Shown one piece after another: positions 15,991 to 24,169 of a DNA stretch of 42,719 bases. A program made the position numbers and the translations under genes. Origin of the DNA: JACCZX01 sp040003315 (lineage in GTDB: Bacteria > Pseudomonadota > Gammaproteobacteria > Burkholderiales > Burkholderiaceae_F); assembly GCA_040003315.1 (NCBI GenBank), contig JBDUCU010000010.1, forward strand, positions 1-42,719. The letters are read 5' to 3'. Each line of letters starts with the position of its first letter. Position 1 is the stretch's first letter. The notes beneath the pieces were generated by a model. That model saw only the letters and a list, made by a program, of their open reading frames with translations. It was not told the origin of the DNA and did no database searches.

Positions 15991-16769
15991 CAGTGCCCGA
16001 TGCCTTCCAGCTGCGCTTCGGCGGTGCCCATGTAAGCCTCTTTGACGCCGGGATCGTTCGACACGTGCTCGTACGGGCCTTCGGCCAGCACCGCCCCGCG
16101 GGCGAGGACCGTGATCTGGTCCGAGATGCCGGAAACCACATTCATATTGTGTTCAACCATCAGCACCGTGCGGCCGACAGCGACGCGCTTGATCAACTCG
16201 GTGACGCGTGCGACGTCTTCGTGACCCATGCCCTGTGTCGGCTCGTCGAGCAGCATCAACTCCGGCTCGGTGGCAAGCGTGGTGGCGATCTCAAGCGCGC
16301 GCTTGCGGCCGTAGGGAAGAGAAACCGTCAGAAGATTCGCGAAGGAGACGAGGTCGACCTGATCGAGCAAGGCCAACGCGCGCGCATTCATCGAATCCAG
16401 CACTCGCTCGCTGCGCCAGAACTGGAACGAAAGATCGGTCGCGCGTTGCAACGCGACGCGCACGTTTTCCAACACGGTCAGGTAGGGGAAAACGGACGAG
16501 ATCTGAAAGGAGCGGACGATGCCACGGCGCGCGATGTGTTGGGGCGCGTCACGGGTGATATCGCTCCCGTTAAACAGAATCTGGCCGCGGGTCGGCGTTA
16601 AAAACTTCGTCAATAAGTTGAAGCACGTGGTCTTGCCCGCACCATTGGGCCCGATCAACGCATGGATCGTGCCTCGCCGGATGTTTAGGTTGACGTCGTT
16701 GACTGCAATGAAACCCTTGAATTCCTTGGTCAATCCACGGGTTTCGAGAATGGTTTCGGTGTGGCTCAC
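15990..16769 (-). CDS. livG: Branched-chain amino acid ABC transporter ATP-binding protein LivG
   Basis: This is a 259-residue ATPase of the importer. Walker A GPNGAGKT is at 40-47 and Walker B reads ELMLLDEPTQGMG; the signature loop SLPYGRKRALEIA is the degenerate form usual in LivG. The frame is open to a GTG at 16844, but the GTG at 16769 (SHTETILETRGLTKEF) fits the family start. That GTG has no ribosome binding site and lies 9 bases past a -10-like GATACT, so the message could be leaderless. It follows pckG in the same direction. Confidence 0.92.
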   Translation of the reverse strand: MSHTETILETRGLTKEFKGFIAVNDVNLNIRRGTIHALIGPNGAGKTTCFNLLTKFLTPTRGQILFNGSDITRDAPQHIARRGIVRSFQISSVFPYLTVLENVRVALQRATDLSFQFWRSERVLDSMNARALALLDQVDLVSFANLLTVSLPYGRKRALEIATTLATEPELMLLDEPTQGMGHEDVARVTELIKRVAVGRTVLMVEHNMNVVSGISDQITVLARGAVLAEGPYEHVSNDPGVKEAYMGTAEAQLEGIGH

Positions 16770-16778
16770 GGGACGGCA

Positions 16779-16807
16779 AGTATCTTCAAAAAGCACAGGG
16801 GCTGCAA
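16779..16807 (-). promoter_or_regulatory. Possible promoter of the liv operon
   Basis: On the minus strand TTGCAG (16807-16802) and GATACT (16784-16779) are 17 bases apart, between pckG and livG. The -10 box is only 9 bases from the preferred GTG start of livG. The match is moderate and the call is an inference. Confidence 0.35.
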
Positions 16808-16879
16808 GGCGGGCGATCCCGCGTTCGTTCCAAGGGCCTCGCACTGCACCGCCGTCGACAGACGCGCTTGAGCCAACGT

Positions 16880-18754
16880 CTAGGTATCGTTCAGCCCGCG
16901 CTCGAAACTCTGCCTAATAGCTGAGAACTCGTCGGGCATCCGAGGTCGAAGCTTGCCGAAGAGCTCGTCGTGCTGCGCGAGCTCCTCGCGCCACTGATCA
17001 ACCTGAATCGACGTAATCTGCTCGAACTTTGGCCGTGGAAAATCAAATCCGTCCCAATTCATATCCTCGTATCGCGGGGAAACGCCAAGCGCGTGCTCCA
17101 CTCCGACTGCTTGGCCGTCGACACGATCGATAATCCATTTCAGCACGCGCATGTTTTCGGCGAACCCGGGCCATACGAACTTGCCGCTTTGATCGGTACG
17201 AAACCAGTTGACCGTAAAAATCTTCGGAGGCGCAACGCCTGCGGCAGCGAGCTTCGCGCCGAGAGCCAGCCAGTGGCCAAAATAGTCGCCCATGTGATAA
17301 CCGCAAAACGGCAGCATTGCGAACGGATCACGTCGCAGCACGCCCTGCGCCCCGGCCTGCGCCGCAGTGGTCTCCGAGCCCATGGTCGCCGCCATGTACA
17401 CCCCCTCGGCCCAGCTGCGAGCCTCGGTGACCAGCGGAACCGTGGTCGAGCGGCGACCGCCGAACAAAAACGCATCGAGCGGCACGCCCCTCGGATTGTC
17501 CCAATCGTCATCGATGACCGGGCACTGCGCTGCGGCAACGGTGAACCGCGCGTTCGGGTGTGCGGCCTTGCGCCCCGCTTTGCCGTCGGCGGGAGTCCAG
17601 TCTTTGCCCTGCCAGTTGCACAAATGCGCCGGCGCAGGCCCCATGCCCTCCCACCAGACGTCATGGTCATCGGTCAGCGCGACGTTGGTGAAAATTACGT
17701 CCTCGCGCAAGGTGGCCATCGCGTTGCGATTCGTCGTTTCCGACGTCCCGGGGGCGACGCCGAAGAATCCCGCCTCGGGATTGATTGCGTACAACCGCCC
17801 ATCGCTGCCAGGCTTGATCCACGCAATGTCTTCTCCAATGGTGGTCACGGTCCAGCCAGAAAATGCCGGCGGCGGAATCAGCATCGCAAAATTCGTCTTG
17901 CCACAGGCCGACGGAAATGCTGCCGCAATGTGATATTTCCTTCCAGCGGGTGACGTCACGCCGAGAATCAACATGTGCTCGGCAAGCCATCCAAGGCCGT
18001 CATCCTGCGCGGCGTCGCGCGCCATCGACGAAGCGATGCGCAGCGCCAGGCACTTCTTGCCAAGCAACGCGTTGCCTCCATAGCCGGATCCGAATGACCA
18101 GATCTCGCGCGTCTGCGGGAAATGAACGATGTACTTGGTCGGGTTGCACGGCCAGGGCACGTCTTTCACGGCGCGCCGGTCGCTATTGATAAGCGGCTTG
18201 CCGACTGAGTGCACGCAGGGGACGAAGTCCCCATCCGCCCCGAGCGCGTCGACGACCGCACGGCCCATGCGGGTCATGATGCGCATGTTGACGACGACGT
18301 AAGCGCTGTCGGAGATTTCAACTCCGATTTGAGAGATAGGGCTTCCCAGAGGACCCATCGAAAACGGGATCACGTACATCGTGCGTCCGCGCATCGAGTT
18401 GGCGAAGAGCTCGTTCAATGTTTCGCGCATCGCCGCCGGTGCTATCCAGTTGTTCGTGGGGCCGGCGTCATCGCGAGATTCGCTGCAGATGAACGTGCGA
18501 TCCTCGACCCGAGCGACGTCCAGCGGATCGGACCGTGCAAGGAAGCTTCCCGGACGCTTGGCCGGGTTCAGCCGGTGAAACGTGCCCGCCGCAACGAGTT
18601 CATCGCAGAGCCGGTCGTATTCCTGCTGCGAACCGTCGCACCAGACCACCCGGTCGGGCTGCGTTAGCCGCGTAATCTCGTCGACCCAGGATTTGAGCTT
18701 CTTATTCTTCACATAGGGGGGAGCGGCTACCGCTCCGGCGAGCACAGCGCTCAT
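16880..18754 (-). CDS. pckG: Phosphoenolpyruvate carboxykinase (GTP)
   Basis: This enzyme converts oxaloacetate and GTP to phosphoenolpyruvate, CO2 and GDP for gluconeogenesis. The 624 residues match the GTP-dependent class. The nucleotide loop PSACGKTN (281-288) contains the active-site cysteine of this class. The substrate-site segment GSGYGGNALLGKKC (222-235) and the metal/kinase-2 segment TIGEDIAWIK are present. The ATG at 18754 is chosen because GGAGG lies 5 bases upstream; the open frame further upstream runs through the cspA terminator. A TAGAAT at 18827-18822 could be a -10 box, though no good -35 was seen. The gene suits growth on acids such as hydroxybutyrate. Confidence 0.96.
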   Translation of the reverse strand: MSAVLAGAVAAPPYVKNKKLKSWVDEITRLTQPDRVVWCDGSQQEYDRLCDELVAAGTFHRLNPAKRPGSFLARSDPLDVARVEDRTFICSESRDDAGPTNNWIAPAAMRETLNELFANSMRGRTMYVIPFSMGPLGSPISQIGVEISDSAYVVVNMRIMTRMGRAVVDALGADGDFVPCVHSVGKPLINSDRRAVKDVPWPCNPTKYIVHFPQTREIWSFGSGYGGNALLGKKCLALRIASSMARDAAQDDGLGWLAEHMLILGVTSPAGRKYHIAAAFPSACGKTNFAMLIPPPAFSGWTVTTIGEDIAWIKPGSDGRLYAINPEAGFFGVAPGTSETTNRNAMATLREDVIFTNVALTDDHDVWWEGMGPAPAHLCNWQGKDWTPADGKAGRKAAHPNARFTVAAAQCPVIDDDWDNPRGVPLDAFLFGGRRSTTVPLVTEARSWAEGVYMAATMGSETTAAQAGAQGVLRRDPFAMLPFCGYHMGDYFGHWLALGAKLAAAGVAPPKIFTVNWFRTDQSGKFVWPGFAENMRVLKWIIDRVDGQAVGVEHALGVSPRYEDMNWDGFDFPRPKFEQITSIQVDQWREELAQHDELFGKLRPRMPDEFSAIRQSFERGLNDT

Positions 18755-18887
18755 GACTGCCTCCATAATGGTCGCCTCGTCGTGCGCGAAGCTCGACCCT
18801 ATTGCAAACGCCGAGCCAGGGATTCTAGCGGCCCGGCCGTGTCCGGTGGTGCCGCAGTGCGGAAGCGACCCGCTCGGGTTCCCAAGC

Positions 18888-18914
18888 AAAAAAAAGGGCC
18901 CGCGGCGCGGGCCC
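18888..18914 (-). terminator. Rho-independent terminator of the cold-shock gene
   Basis: On the minus strand GGGCCCGC and GCGGGCCC form a perfect 8-bp GC stem with a 3-base loop, followed by eight T. It starts about 20 bases past the cspA stop. It separates the cold-shock gene from pckG. Confidence 0.9.
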
Positions 18915-18933
18915 GGTGTCTCTGATACTGGCG

Positions 18934-19140
18934 TCAAGCGACGATGTCGATCTCGACTGCCTGCGGGCCCTTTTGACCCTGTTGCACTTGATACTCGACC
19001 TTCTGGTTCTCGGCCAAGGTGCGGAACCCTTTGGCCTTGATGCCGCTGTAGTGGGCAAAAAGGTCGGCGCCCCCATCGTCGGGCTTGATGAACCCGAAAC
19101 CCTTGCTTTCATTGAACCACTTCACTGTGCCTGTCGGCAT
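18934..19140 (-). CDS. Cold-shock domain protein (CspA family)
   Basis: This is a 68-residue single-domain RNA and single-strand DNA binding protein. The RNP1 motif KGFGFIKP is at 13-20 and RNP2 DLFAHY at 26-31. The start MPTGTVKWFNESKGFGFI is typical. GGAG lies about 8 bases before the ATG. The gene is monocistronic, with its own terminator and a 5' gap of about 255 bases that probably holds its promoter and a structured leader, as is usual for csp genes. Whether it is cold-induced or constitutive cannot be read. Confidence 0.95.
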   Translation of the reverse strand: MPTGTVKWFNESKGFGFIKPDDGGADLFAHYSGIKAKGFRTLAENQKVEYQVQQGQKGPQAVEIDIVA

Positions 19141-19395
19141 TTAATTCTCCGAGGAACCACGGGAAGCGCCCGTGACGCGCAAGCGAAGGCTTTAAGGATC
19201 TGCAGAGGGACCACGGAGGTCTGTGACAGGAAGGACTTGGTTGATGATGCTCTGGCAGCCTTCGAAAAAAAGCAGCCGGCGATGTCTTCCGCGTTCATCG
19301 TACGAACAAGTGCAGTAAGTCCTAGAGCGATAGTCGAGTGCAATTTCACGCTACACCAGCGTTTGCAAAAAAGCTAGCGTAACCGGCCCGCCCAA
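19141..19395. other. Leader region upstream of the cold-shock gene
   Basis: The 255 bases between the acetyltransferase stop and the cold-shock gene include an inverted repeat, CACGGGCGCTTCCCGTG on the minus strand, close to the start codon. A minus-strand frame of 75 codons is open here but runs into the cold-shock gene, so it is not called. A promoter is expected here, but no convincing -35/-10 pair was found. Confidence 0.4.
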
Positions 19396-19986
19396 TTACA
19401 GGCTCCAAGGACGCCCGAGATCGGCGGGCAGCAATGAGTACTGCGCCGCATCAAAGCGCGCCTCGCCCTGCACGATTCCGTGCCGCATCACTCCCTCGAA
19501 GCTCGCGCCGGCCCGCTCCGCGGCGCTCCGGCTTGATCGATTATCTATTCGAATACGGATCGATGCTCGAGCCAGTTTGAGTTCGTTAAACGCGAAGGCG
19601 GCGATGGCGCGAATGGCAGTACTGGCGACGCCGCGACTGCGCGCGCTGGCGCGCACCCAATATCCAAGCTCGGCTTCACGCTTGCCGTACAGCAATACAT
19701 CGTGCAAACCCGCGCCGCCCAGCAGCGCACCGTCGTTTTTGTTCCGGATCAACATCGGAAACGCCGTCTTGTTGCTCCACATCCGGTCGGCGGTCTCAAA
19801 CCAGCGCTCAACATCGGCTGCACCATATTCGGCATGGCACCAGGGCATCCAACGCATCAAGGTTGATTTAGATTCGAGAACGGCCTGCAGAAACTCGTCA
19901 GCGTTGGCTCCGGCGGCCTGCACCAGCGGTGTCAATTGGAGTTCGGGCGTCGCTTTCGTATCCGATGAATGCCTAGCGCGAACCAT
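19396..19986 (-). CDS. GNAT family N-acetyltransferase (RimJ/RimL-like)
   Basis: This is a 196-residue predicted acetyl-CoA-dependent acyltransferase. Family features are the WFETADRMW helix, the beta strand GALLGGAGLHDV, the segment ELGYWVRASARSRGVAS that precedes the acetyl-CoA loop, and the late ERAGASFEGVMRHGIVQGE stretch. These resemble RimJ/RimL and ribosomal-protein-serine acetyltransferases that modify protein N-termini, but the substrate is unknown. ATG 19986 is preferred because a GGACGGG site precedes it, although the frame is open to 20076. It overlaps the end of the upstream gene by 14 bases. Confidence 0.85.
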   Translation of the reverse strand: MVRARHSSDTKATPELQLTPLVQAAGANADEFLQAVLESKSTLMRWMPWCHAEYGAADVERWFETADRMWSNKTAFPMLIRNKNDGALLGGAGLHDVLLYGKREAELGYWVRASARSRGVASTAIRAIAAFAFNELKLARASIRIRIDNRSSRSAAERAGASFEGVMRHGIVQGEARFDAAQYSLLPADLGRPWSL

Positions 19987-21070
19987 GCGATCCCGTCCAT
20001 TTTCGCCAGCACCGATACATTGCGCCAACGGTAAGCAGTAACGCAAGCAAACGAACCGTATGAAAAGCAGTGACAATCGGCACGCCCAGCCGTAGCGCCT
20101 GCGCCGTCAGCGCCATCTCGCCGATCCCTCCCGGCGTGGTCGCAATGACCGCCGTCGGCCACGGTAACCCCGAGCCGCGCGCAAGCACCGCGCTGAATGC
20201 CGCCGCCAACACCATGTAAAGAAGGCTGATGGTGGCCACGGCCGACAAGAACCGCGGCGCGGCGCGAAAGAATTCGGGCGTGAACCGCGAGCCGAGCGAT
20301 ACGCCGATCAACAGCTGGCCGGCGTTGATGACGACGACGGGCACCATCGAGAAACTGTTGCCGCTAGCGGTAATGATCGCGGCCGCCAACAACGGGCCGA
20401 TCATCCAGCTGTTCGGAGACTTAAGACGCTCCATCACCGCCGCAGCGCCCGCCGTGATCGCCATCAGCACCAGGAATCCGGGCCATGAAAACGACTTTGC
20501 CAACGGCGTGTAGGGATCGAGCCCATGGACATCGAGCGCATTGAACGCAAACGGCACGATCAGCACGACCAACATGATCCGCAATGCATGCGCGGCGGCG
20601 ACCTTGTCGACCTGCCCAGCATTGCGTTGCGCCTGCGCCGCCATTTCGGACGCTCCACCAATTGCCATCGCGAAAAACGATGTTGGCGCATCTGTGGCGA
20701 CTGCCTTGGTTAGCAGCCAGCAGCCGAGCCAGCCAAGCACGATCGAGAAGATCACCGCCAGTGCGATCCATGGCGACAGGCGCACGATTTCACGAACGAC
20801 ATCGGGTGAAAAGTACAGACCCAGTGCAGCGCCGATCGCCCACTGGCCCAATTGCCGCGCCATCGGTGGCTCGGCGAGCTTCCCGTTGGCCATGCACACG
20901 GCGGCCACCGCAACCAATGGACCAATCAGCCAAGGCAGTGGCGTCGCGAGGTAGACGCAAACGGTCGCTCCAACCAGGGCGACGAGCAACGCCACCGCTG
21001 AGCGCAGCAAAGAAAACGCCGCGCGGGGCGCGGCGTCGGGCGATTCAATGGGCGGCTCAGGATCGTTCAC
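19973..21070 (-). CDS. AbrB/AmoA-family integral membrane protein
   Basis: This 365-residue protein has about ten hydrophobic helices in two repeats. Each half contains the family motif: GGASEMAAQAQ in the first half and PGGIGEMALTAQAL in the second. Proteins of this family (unrelated to the Bacillus AbrB regulator, and named after putative ammonia monooxygenase regulators) are presumed transporters. The start is probably the GTG at 21070 (NDPEPPIESP follows); no clear ribosome binding site is seen. It overlaps the acetyltransferase gene. The substrate is unknown. A tctA remnant lies just upstream. Confidence 0.82.
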   Translation of the reverse strand: MNDPEPPIESPDAAPRAAFSLLRSAVALLVALVGATVCVYLATPLPWLIGPLVAVAAVCMANGKLAEPPMARQLGQWAIGAALGLYFSPDVVREIVRLSPWIALAVIFSIVLGWLGCWLLTKAVATDAPTSFFAMAIGGASEMAAQAQRNAGQVDKVAAAHALRIMLVVLIVPFAFNALDVHGLDPYTPLAKSFSWPGFLVLMAITAGAAAVMERLKSPNSWMIGPLLAAAIITASGNSFSMVPVVVINAGQLLIGVSLGSRFTPEFFRAAPRFLSAVATISLLYMVLAAAFSAVLARGSGLPWPTAVIATTPGGIGEMALTAQALRLGVPIVTAFHTVRLLALLLTVGAMYRCWRKWTGSHGSR

Positions 21071-21132
21071 GTCGCCGGCGCCACATACGCAAGGCAAACG
21101 GCACCACGATCAAAGCGGCGGTCGATGCGAGC

Positions 21133-21315
21133 GATGCCAACCAGCCCCAGCAACAATCCGATGCACAGCGTCGGCAAACCGCGCACGGTCGAGCTGCCGA
21201 GCACCGCAGAAACCGTAACGAACGCGAACACCATCAACGCAAATAATCAGCCGGATTGAAATGCAGCGCGAGCTCGACCACCACCGGCGCCAGCATCGTC
21301 AGACGCTCCGGGCTC
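21133..21315 (-). pseudogene. Decayed fragment of a TctA-type transporter gene
   Basis: The minus strand encodes PERLTMLAPVVVELALHFNP then ADYL in one frame. After a one-base loss near 21240 it continues as LMVFAFVTVSAVLGSSTVRG then LPTLCIGLLLGLVGI in another. These are consecutive parts of TctA, the large membrane subunit of tripartite tricarboxylate transporters. The rest of the roughly 500-residue gene is missing on both sides, and a stop codon follows at the frameshift. It is a remnant between the ABC ATPase and the AbrB-like gene. Identification is from memory of family sequence patterns. Confidence 0.6.
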
Positions 21316-21317
21316 GA

Positions 21318-22415
21318 TCAGGAGCGCGGCGTTGCAGGAAAGACCCAGAAATCCTCCGTTGGCAACTGGAGAAAGCACTCGCGATTTGCGGTTGGGACGC
21401 TTCCATAACAGCGCAGCCGCAAATCACCGAGCTTGAATAGATTCTCCTTGTGATCGCCGAGGAACATGTGCGTGACCAGCTCGGCTTTCACACAATCTGC
21501 TGCTGCGCTCGACGCAATTCGCGTGCGCTCCAGGCGGATAACGCCGGTTGCCGCATCGCCCACCGCGAGTGTGCCGCGGCCCGCGCCCCACAACCGCCAG
21601 CCATCGCCTGCGAGAAGCGCGCGGCCATTGGCCATTTGCGCGATCTGGCCTGGCAGATGGTTGTTGCTGCCCATGAACTCCGCAGTGAATTGCGTCTGCG
21701 GCCGGTTGTACATGTCCTCAGGCGTGCCCTGTTGCTCGATCTTGCCGAAATTGAGCAGCAAGATCTTGTCCGACATCGCCATCGCTTCGGTCTGGTCGTG
21801 CGTCACGACCAGGGCCGAGAGCCCCAGGCTGACGATCAGCTCGCGCAGCCAGGCTCGTGCCTCTTCACGCAGCTTGGCGTCGAGGTTGGACAAGGGCTCA
21901 TCCATCAGCACGACCGGCGGGTTGTACACAAGCGCGCGTGCGATCGCGACGCGTTGCTGTTGTCCACCGGACAGCTGATGCGGCAAACGCTTCGCCAGCG
22001 CGCCCAAGCCGAGGTTGGTCAACGCCTGCGTGACGCGCTGCTCGATCTCGCTTGCCGTCATATCGCGCAACCTCAGCCCATAGGCGACATTCTCGAACAC
22101 CGTCCGATGCGGCCATAACGCGTACGACTGGAACACCAGCCCGAGGTTGCGCTTCTCTACGGGCATGTCGACGCCGGCATCGCTATCGAAGAGCACCGCG
22201 TCCCCGATTGCAATCTTTCCCCGGCTCGGCTGTTCGAGTCCGGCGACCGACCGCAACACGGTCGTCTTGCCGCTTCCGGATGCGCCGAGCAATGCGACGA
22301 CTTCGCCCGGATTGAGCGTCATCGAAACGCCCTTCAAGATTGGATTGTCACCGTACTGCAGGTGAAGATCCTCGACGACCAGCTTGCTCACCGACTTCGG
22401 GGTTAACTTATTCAT
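21318..22415 (-). CDS. ABC transporter ATP-binding protein, ferric iron/spermidine type
   Basis: This is a 365-residue ATPase of the FbpC/PotA class. Walker A GASGSGKT is at about 44-51, the Q-loop region reads QSYALWPHRTV, the signature is LSGGQQQR, and Walker B is VVLMDEPLSNLD. A C-terminal TOBE-like regulatory domain of about 120 residues follows. The ATG at 22415 (MNKLTPKSVSKLVVEDL) overlaps the permease stop by 8 bases and has GGGGTG upstream. It is the last gene of a three-gene importer. The substrate cannot be told from the ATPase; iron, thiamine and phosphonates are all known for relatives. Confidence 0.92.
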   Translation of the reverse strand: MNKLTPKSVSKLVVEDLHLQYGDNPILKGVSMTLNPGEVVALLGASGSGKTTVLRSVAGLEQPSRGKIAIGDAVLFDSDAGVDMPVEKRNLGLVFQSYALWPHRTVFENVAYGLRLRDMTASEIEQRVTQALTNLGLGALAKRLPHQLSGGQQQRVAIARALVYNPPVVLMDEPLSNLDAKLREEARAWLRELIVSLGLSALVVTHDQTEAMAMSDKILLLNFGKIEQQGTPEDMYNRPQTQFTAEFMGSNNHLPGQIAQMANGRALLAGDGWRLWGAGRGTLAVGDAATGVIRLERTRIASSAAADCVKAELVTHMFLGDHKENLFKLGDLRLRCYGSVPTANRECFLQLPTEDFWVFPATPRS

Positions 22416-24087
22416 GGAGACGCACCCCGAAACGCAGCGCAACGGCAAGGCCCACCGCAACCAGCCCGATGTTGATCAGCGACAGCGCCGCAACCTGATC
22501 GATCGCGCCGGCGCCCCACAAGGAAACGAGCATGGAACCGATCACCTCGGTCCCCTGGCCGAGCAAGTACACGCCGGTCGAGTACTCGCGCTCGAAAATC
22601 ATGAACACCAGCAGCCAGCTCGCCAGCAGACCAAAGCGCACCAGCGGAATCGTTACCTGGCGCAGGACCTGCGCGTTGGATGCGCCGACGGTGCGCGCGG
22701 ACTCCTCGAGTTCAGGCCCAATCTGCAAAAGCGCGCCCGATATCAGACGCAGCCCGTACGCAAGCCAAACGACGGTGTACGCAAGCCACACCGAAAAAAT
22801 CGTATTACGCAGCTCCTTCAGGCCCGGTACGAACAGAAAGATCCACAGGAACGCGAGGCCGGCGAGCAGCCCCGGCATTGCGCGCGGCAGCAGCACCAGG
22901 TAATCGAGCACCTTGGCGACGCCGCCGTGCTGTCGATGGCCGGCGAGGCCGATGGCGAGATAGCACGCGACCGCCAGCCCGCCGCCGACCGTTCCAATGA
23001 GGAAGGTATTGACGATGGCGCGCACCTGGTCCGACTGGTCGAAAACCTGGCGGAAGTTGGCGAGCGTCAGCACGTCGGCAAGCTTGATGCCCTCGCCCCA
23101 TTGCTCGACAAAAGCGCGCAGTGCGATGCCCGAGATCGGCACGACTATCGTGAAAGCCAGCCACAGCGCGACGATTCCGAGCGCGACCCACTTCCAACCT
23201 CCCAGCGGCAAGAGCTTCTGCCGTGTCGCTTTCCCCTTGACTGAAACGTACTTGCCGGCGGTCTTGAGCAGCCACCGCTGCAGAAGCACCAGCGGGAAAG
23301 TGATCGCAACGATGCACACCGCCACCGCCGCCATCAAATGGTACGAAGGCGTACCCAGCTTGTTGGTGAGTTTGTAGAGATAGGTCGACAGCACCAAGTG
23401 CCCTTCCGGGTCGCCTAAGACCAGCGGCAACCCGAACAGCTCGAAGCCTAGGAAGAAAACCAGCACTGCCGCGTAGAAAAGCGCCGGCGCGGTCATTGGC
23501 AGACTCACGTTCAGCGCGACACGCAGCGGGTTCGCGCCAACCACGCGCGCGGCCTCCTCCACGTCCGACCCCAGGCTCTTCAACGCCGCCGACGAGTACA
23601 GATAGACGTGCGGCACATGCGTCAGGCCGGCGATCACCGCGATGCTCGTCAGGGAGTAGATGTTCCATGGCACGCCGCCGACGAGCGCGCTCGCCCACGT
23701 CGAATAGAACCCGACGGGTCCCATCGCGACCACGTAACCGAACGCCAGAACCATCGGTGAAATAAAAACGGGGACGAGGACCATCACCTCGATCGCGCGC
23801 TGTGCGGGCAGATCTGTGCGGGTAAGCAGAAATGCGAGCGCGGCGCCGAGCGGCAGAGCAATCAGCACCATTCCGGCGGCGATGACGGCCGAGTTGAAAA
23901 GAGACTTCCAGAAATCCGGGTCGTCGAAAATGAATCGATACGCGTCGAAACTTGCGTGTTTCGCCGGGTTGAAGAATGGAGCGTTGAGAAAGCTTTGCCA
24001 GAAAATAAGCGAGAGTGGCGTAAGGATCACCAATGCCGTGATAGCGACAACTGAAACCCGCGGAAGGGTAAAGCTGCGGGAAGTCAT
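22408..24087 (-). CDS. ABC transporter permease, two-domain ferric iron type
   Basis: This 559-residue inner-membrane protein carries two fused permease halves, as in FbpB and ThiP. Each half has an EAA-type coupling motif: EEAARVVGANPLRVALNVSL and EESARTVGASNAQVLRQVTI. About twelve hydrophobic helices are present. It follows the binding-protein gene with an 82-base gap that holds an inverted repeat, and overlaps the ATPase gene. It should assemble as one permease chain with two ATPase copies. Confidence 0.92.
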   Translation of the reverse strand: MTSRSFTLPRVSVVAITALVILTPLSLIFWQSFLNAPFFNPAKHASFDAYRFIFDDPDFWKSLFNSAVIAAGMVLIALPLGAALAFLLTRTDLPAQRAIEVMVLVPVFISPMVLAFGYVVAMGPVGFYSTWASALVGGVPWNIYSLTSIAVIAGLTHVPHVYLYSSAALKSLGSDVEEAARVVGANPLRVALNVSLPMTAPALFYAAVLVFFLGFELFGLPLVLGDPEGHLVLSTYLYKLTNKLGTPSYHLMAAVAVCIVAITFPLVLLQRWLLKTAGKYVSVKGKATRQKLLPLGGWKWVALGIVALWLAFTIVVPISGIALRAFVEQWGEGIKLADVLTLANFRQVFDQSDQVRAIVNTFLIGTVGGGLAVACYLAIGLAGHRQHGGVAKVLDYLVLLPRAMPGLLAGLAFLWIFLFVPGLKELRNTIFSVWLAYTVVWLAYGLRLISGALLQIGPELEESARTVGASNAQVLRQVTIPLVRFGLLASWLLVFMIFEREYSTGVYLLGQGTEVIGSMLVSLWGAGAIDQVAALSLINIGLVAVGLAVALRFGVRLHE

Positions 24088-24127
24088 TGGAGTTCGGCGT
24101 ACGCAAACTCAATTCGTCGCGGTGGAC

Positions 24128-24156
24128 CCCGGATCGAACCTGCCGCTGAATCCGGG
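24128..24156 (-). promoter_or_regulatory. Inverted repeat between binding-protein and permease genes
   Basis: CCCGGAT and ATCCGGG form a 7-bp stem with a 15-base loop in the gap between the periplasmic binding-protein gene and its permease gene. No T-run follows. Its position suggests mRNA stabilisation or partial attenuation, so that more binding protein is made; this is inferred. Confidence 0.4.
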
Positions 24157-24169
24157 CTATATCAAACAA

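Noticed and set aside
16880..18937. A longer pckG product beginning at 18937.
   Set aside because: The extra 61 codons run through the cspA terminator, while GGAGG at 18760-18764 sets the start at 18754.
11971..19325. The 14-mer GCAGTAAGTCCTAG occurs at 11971-11984 and 19312-19325, both upstream of minus-strand genes.
   Set aside because: In 42.7 kb about three same-strand 14-mer pairs are expected by chance, and the flanks do not match, so it is not called a repeat element.
19122..19349. A 75-codon minus-strand frame upstream of the cold-shock gene.
   Set aside because: It runs into the cold-shock gene in another frame and lies where a leader is expected; no family resemblance was seen.
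22805..24169. A 454-codon minus-strand frame overlapping the two-domain permease.
   Set aside because: Its translation is Arg/Gly-rich low-quality sequence, while the alternative frame gives a clear permease with EAA motifs.
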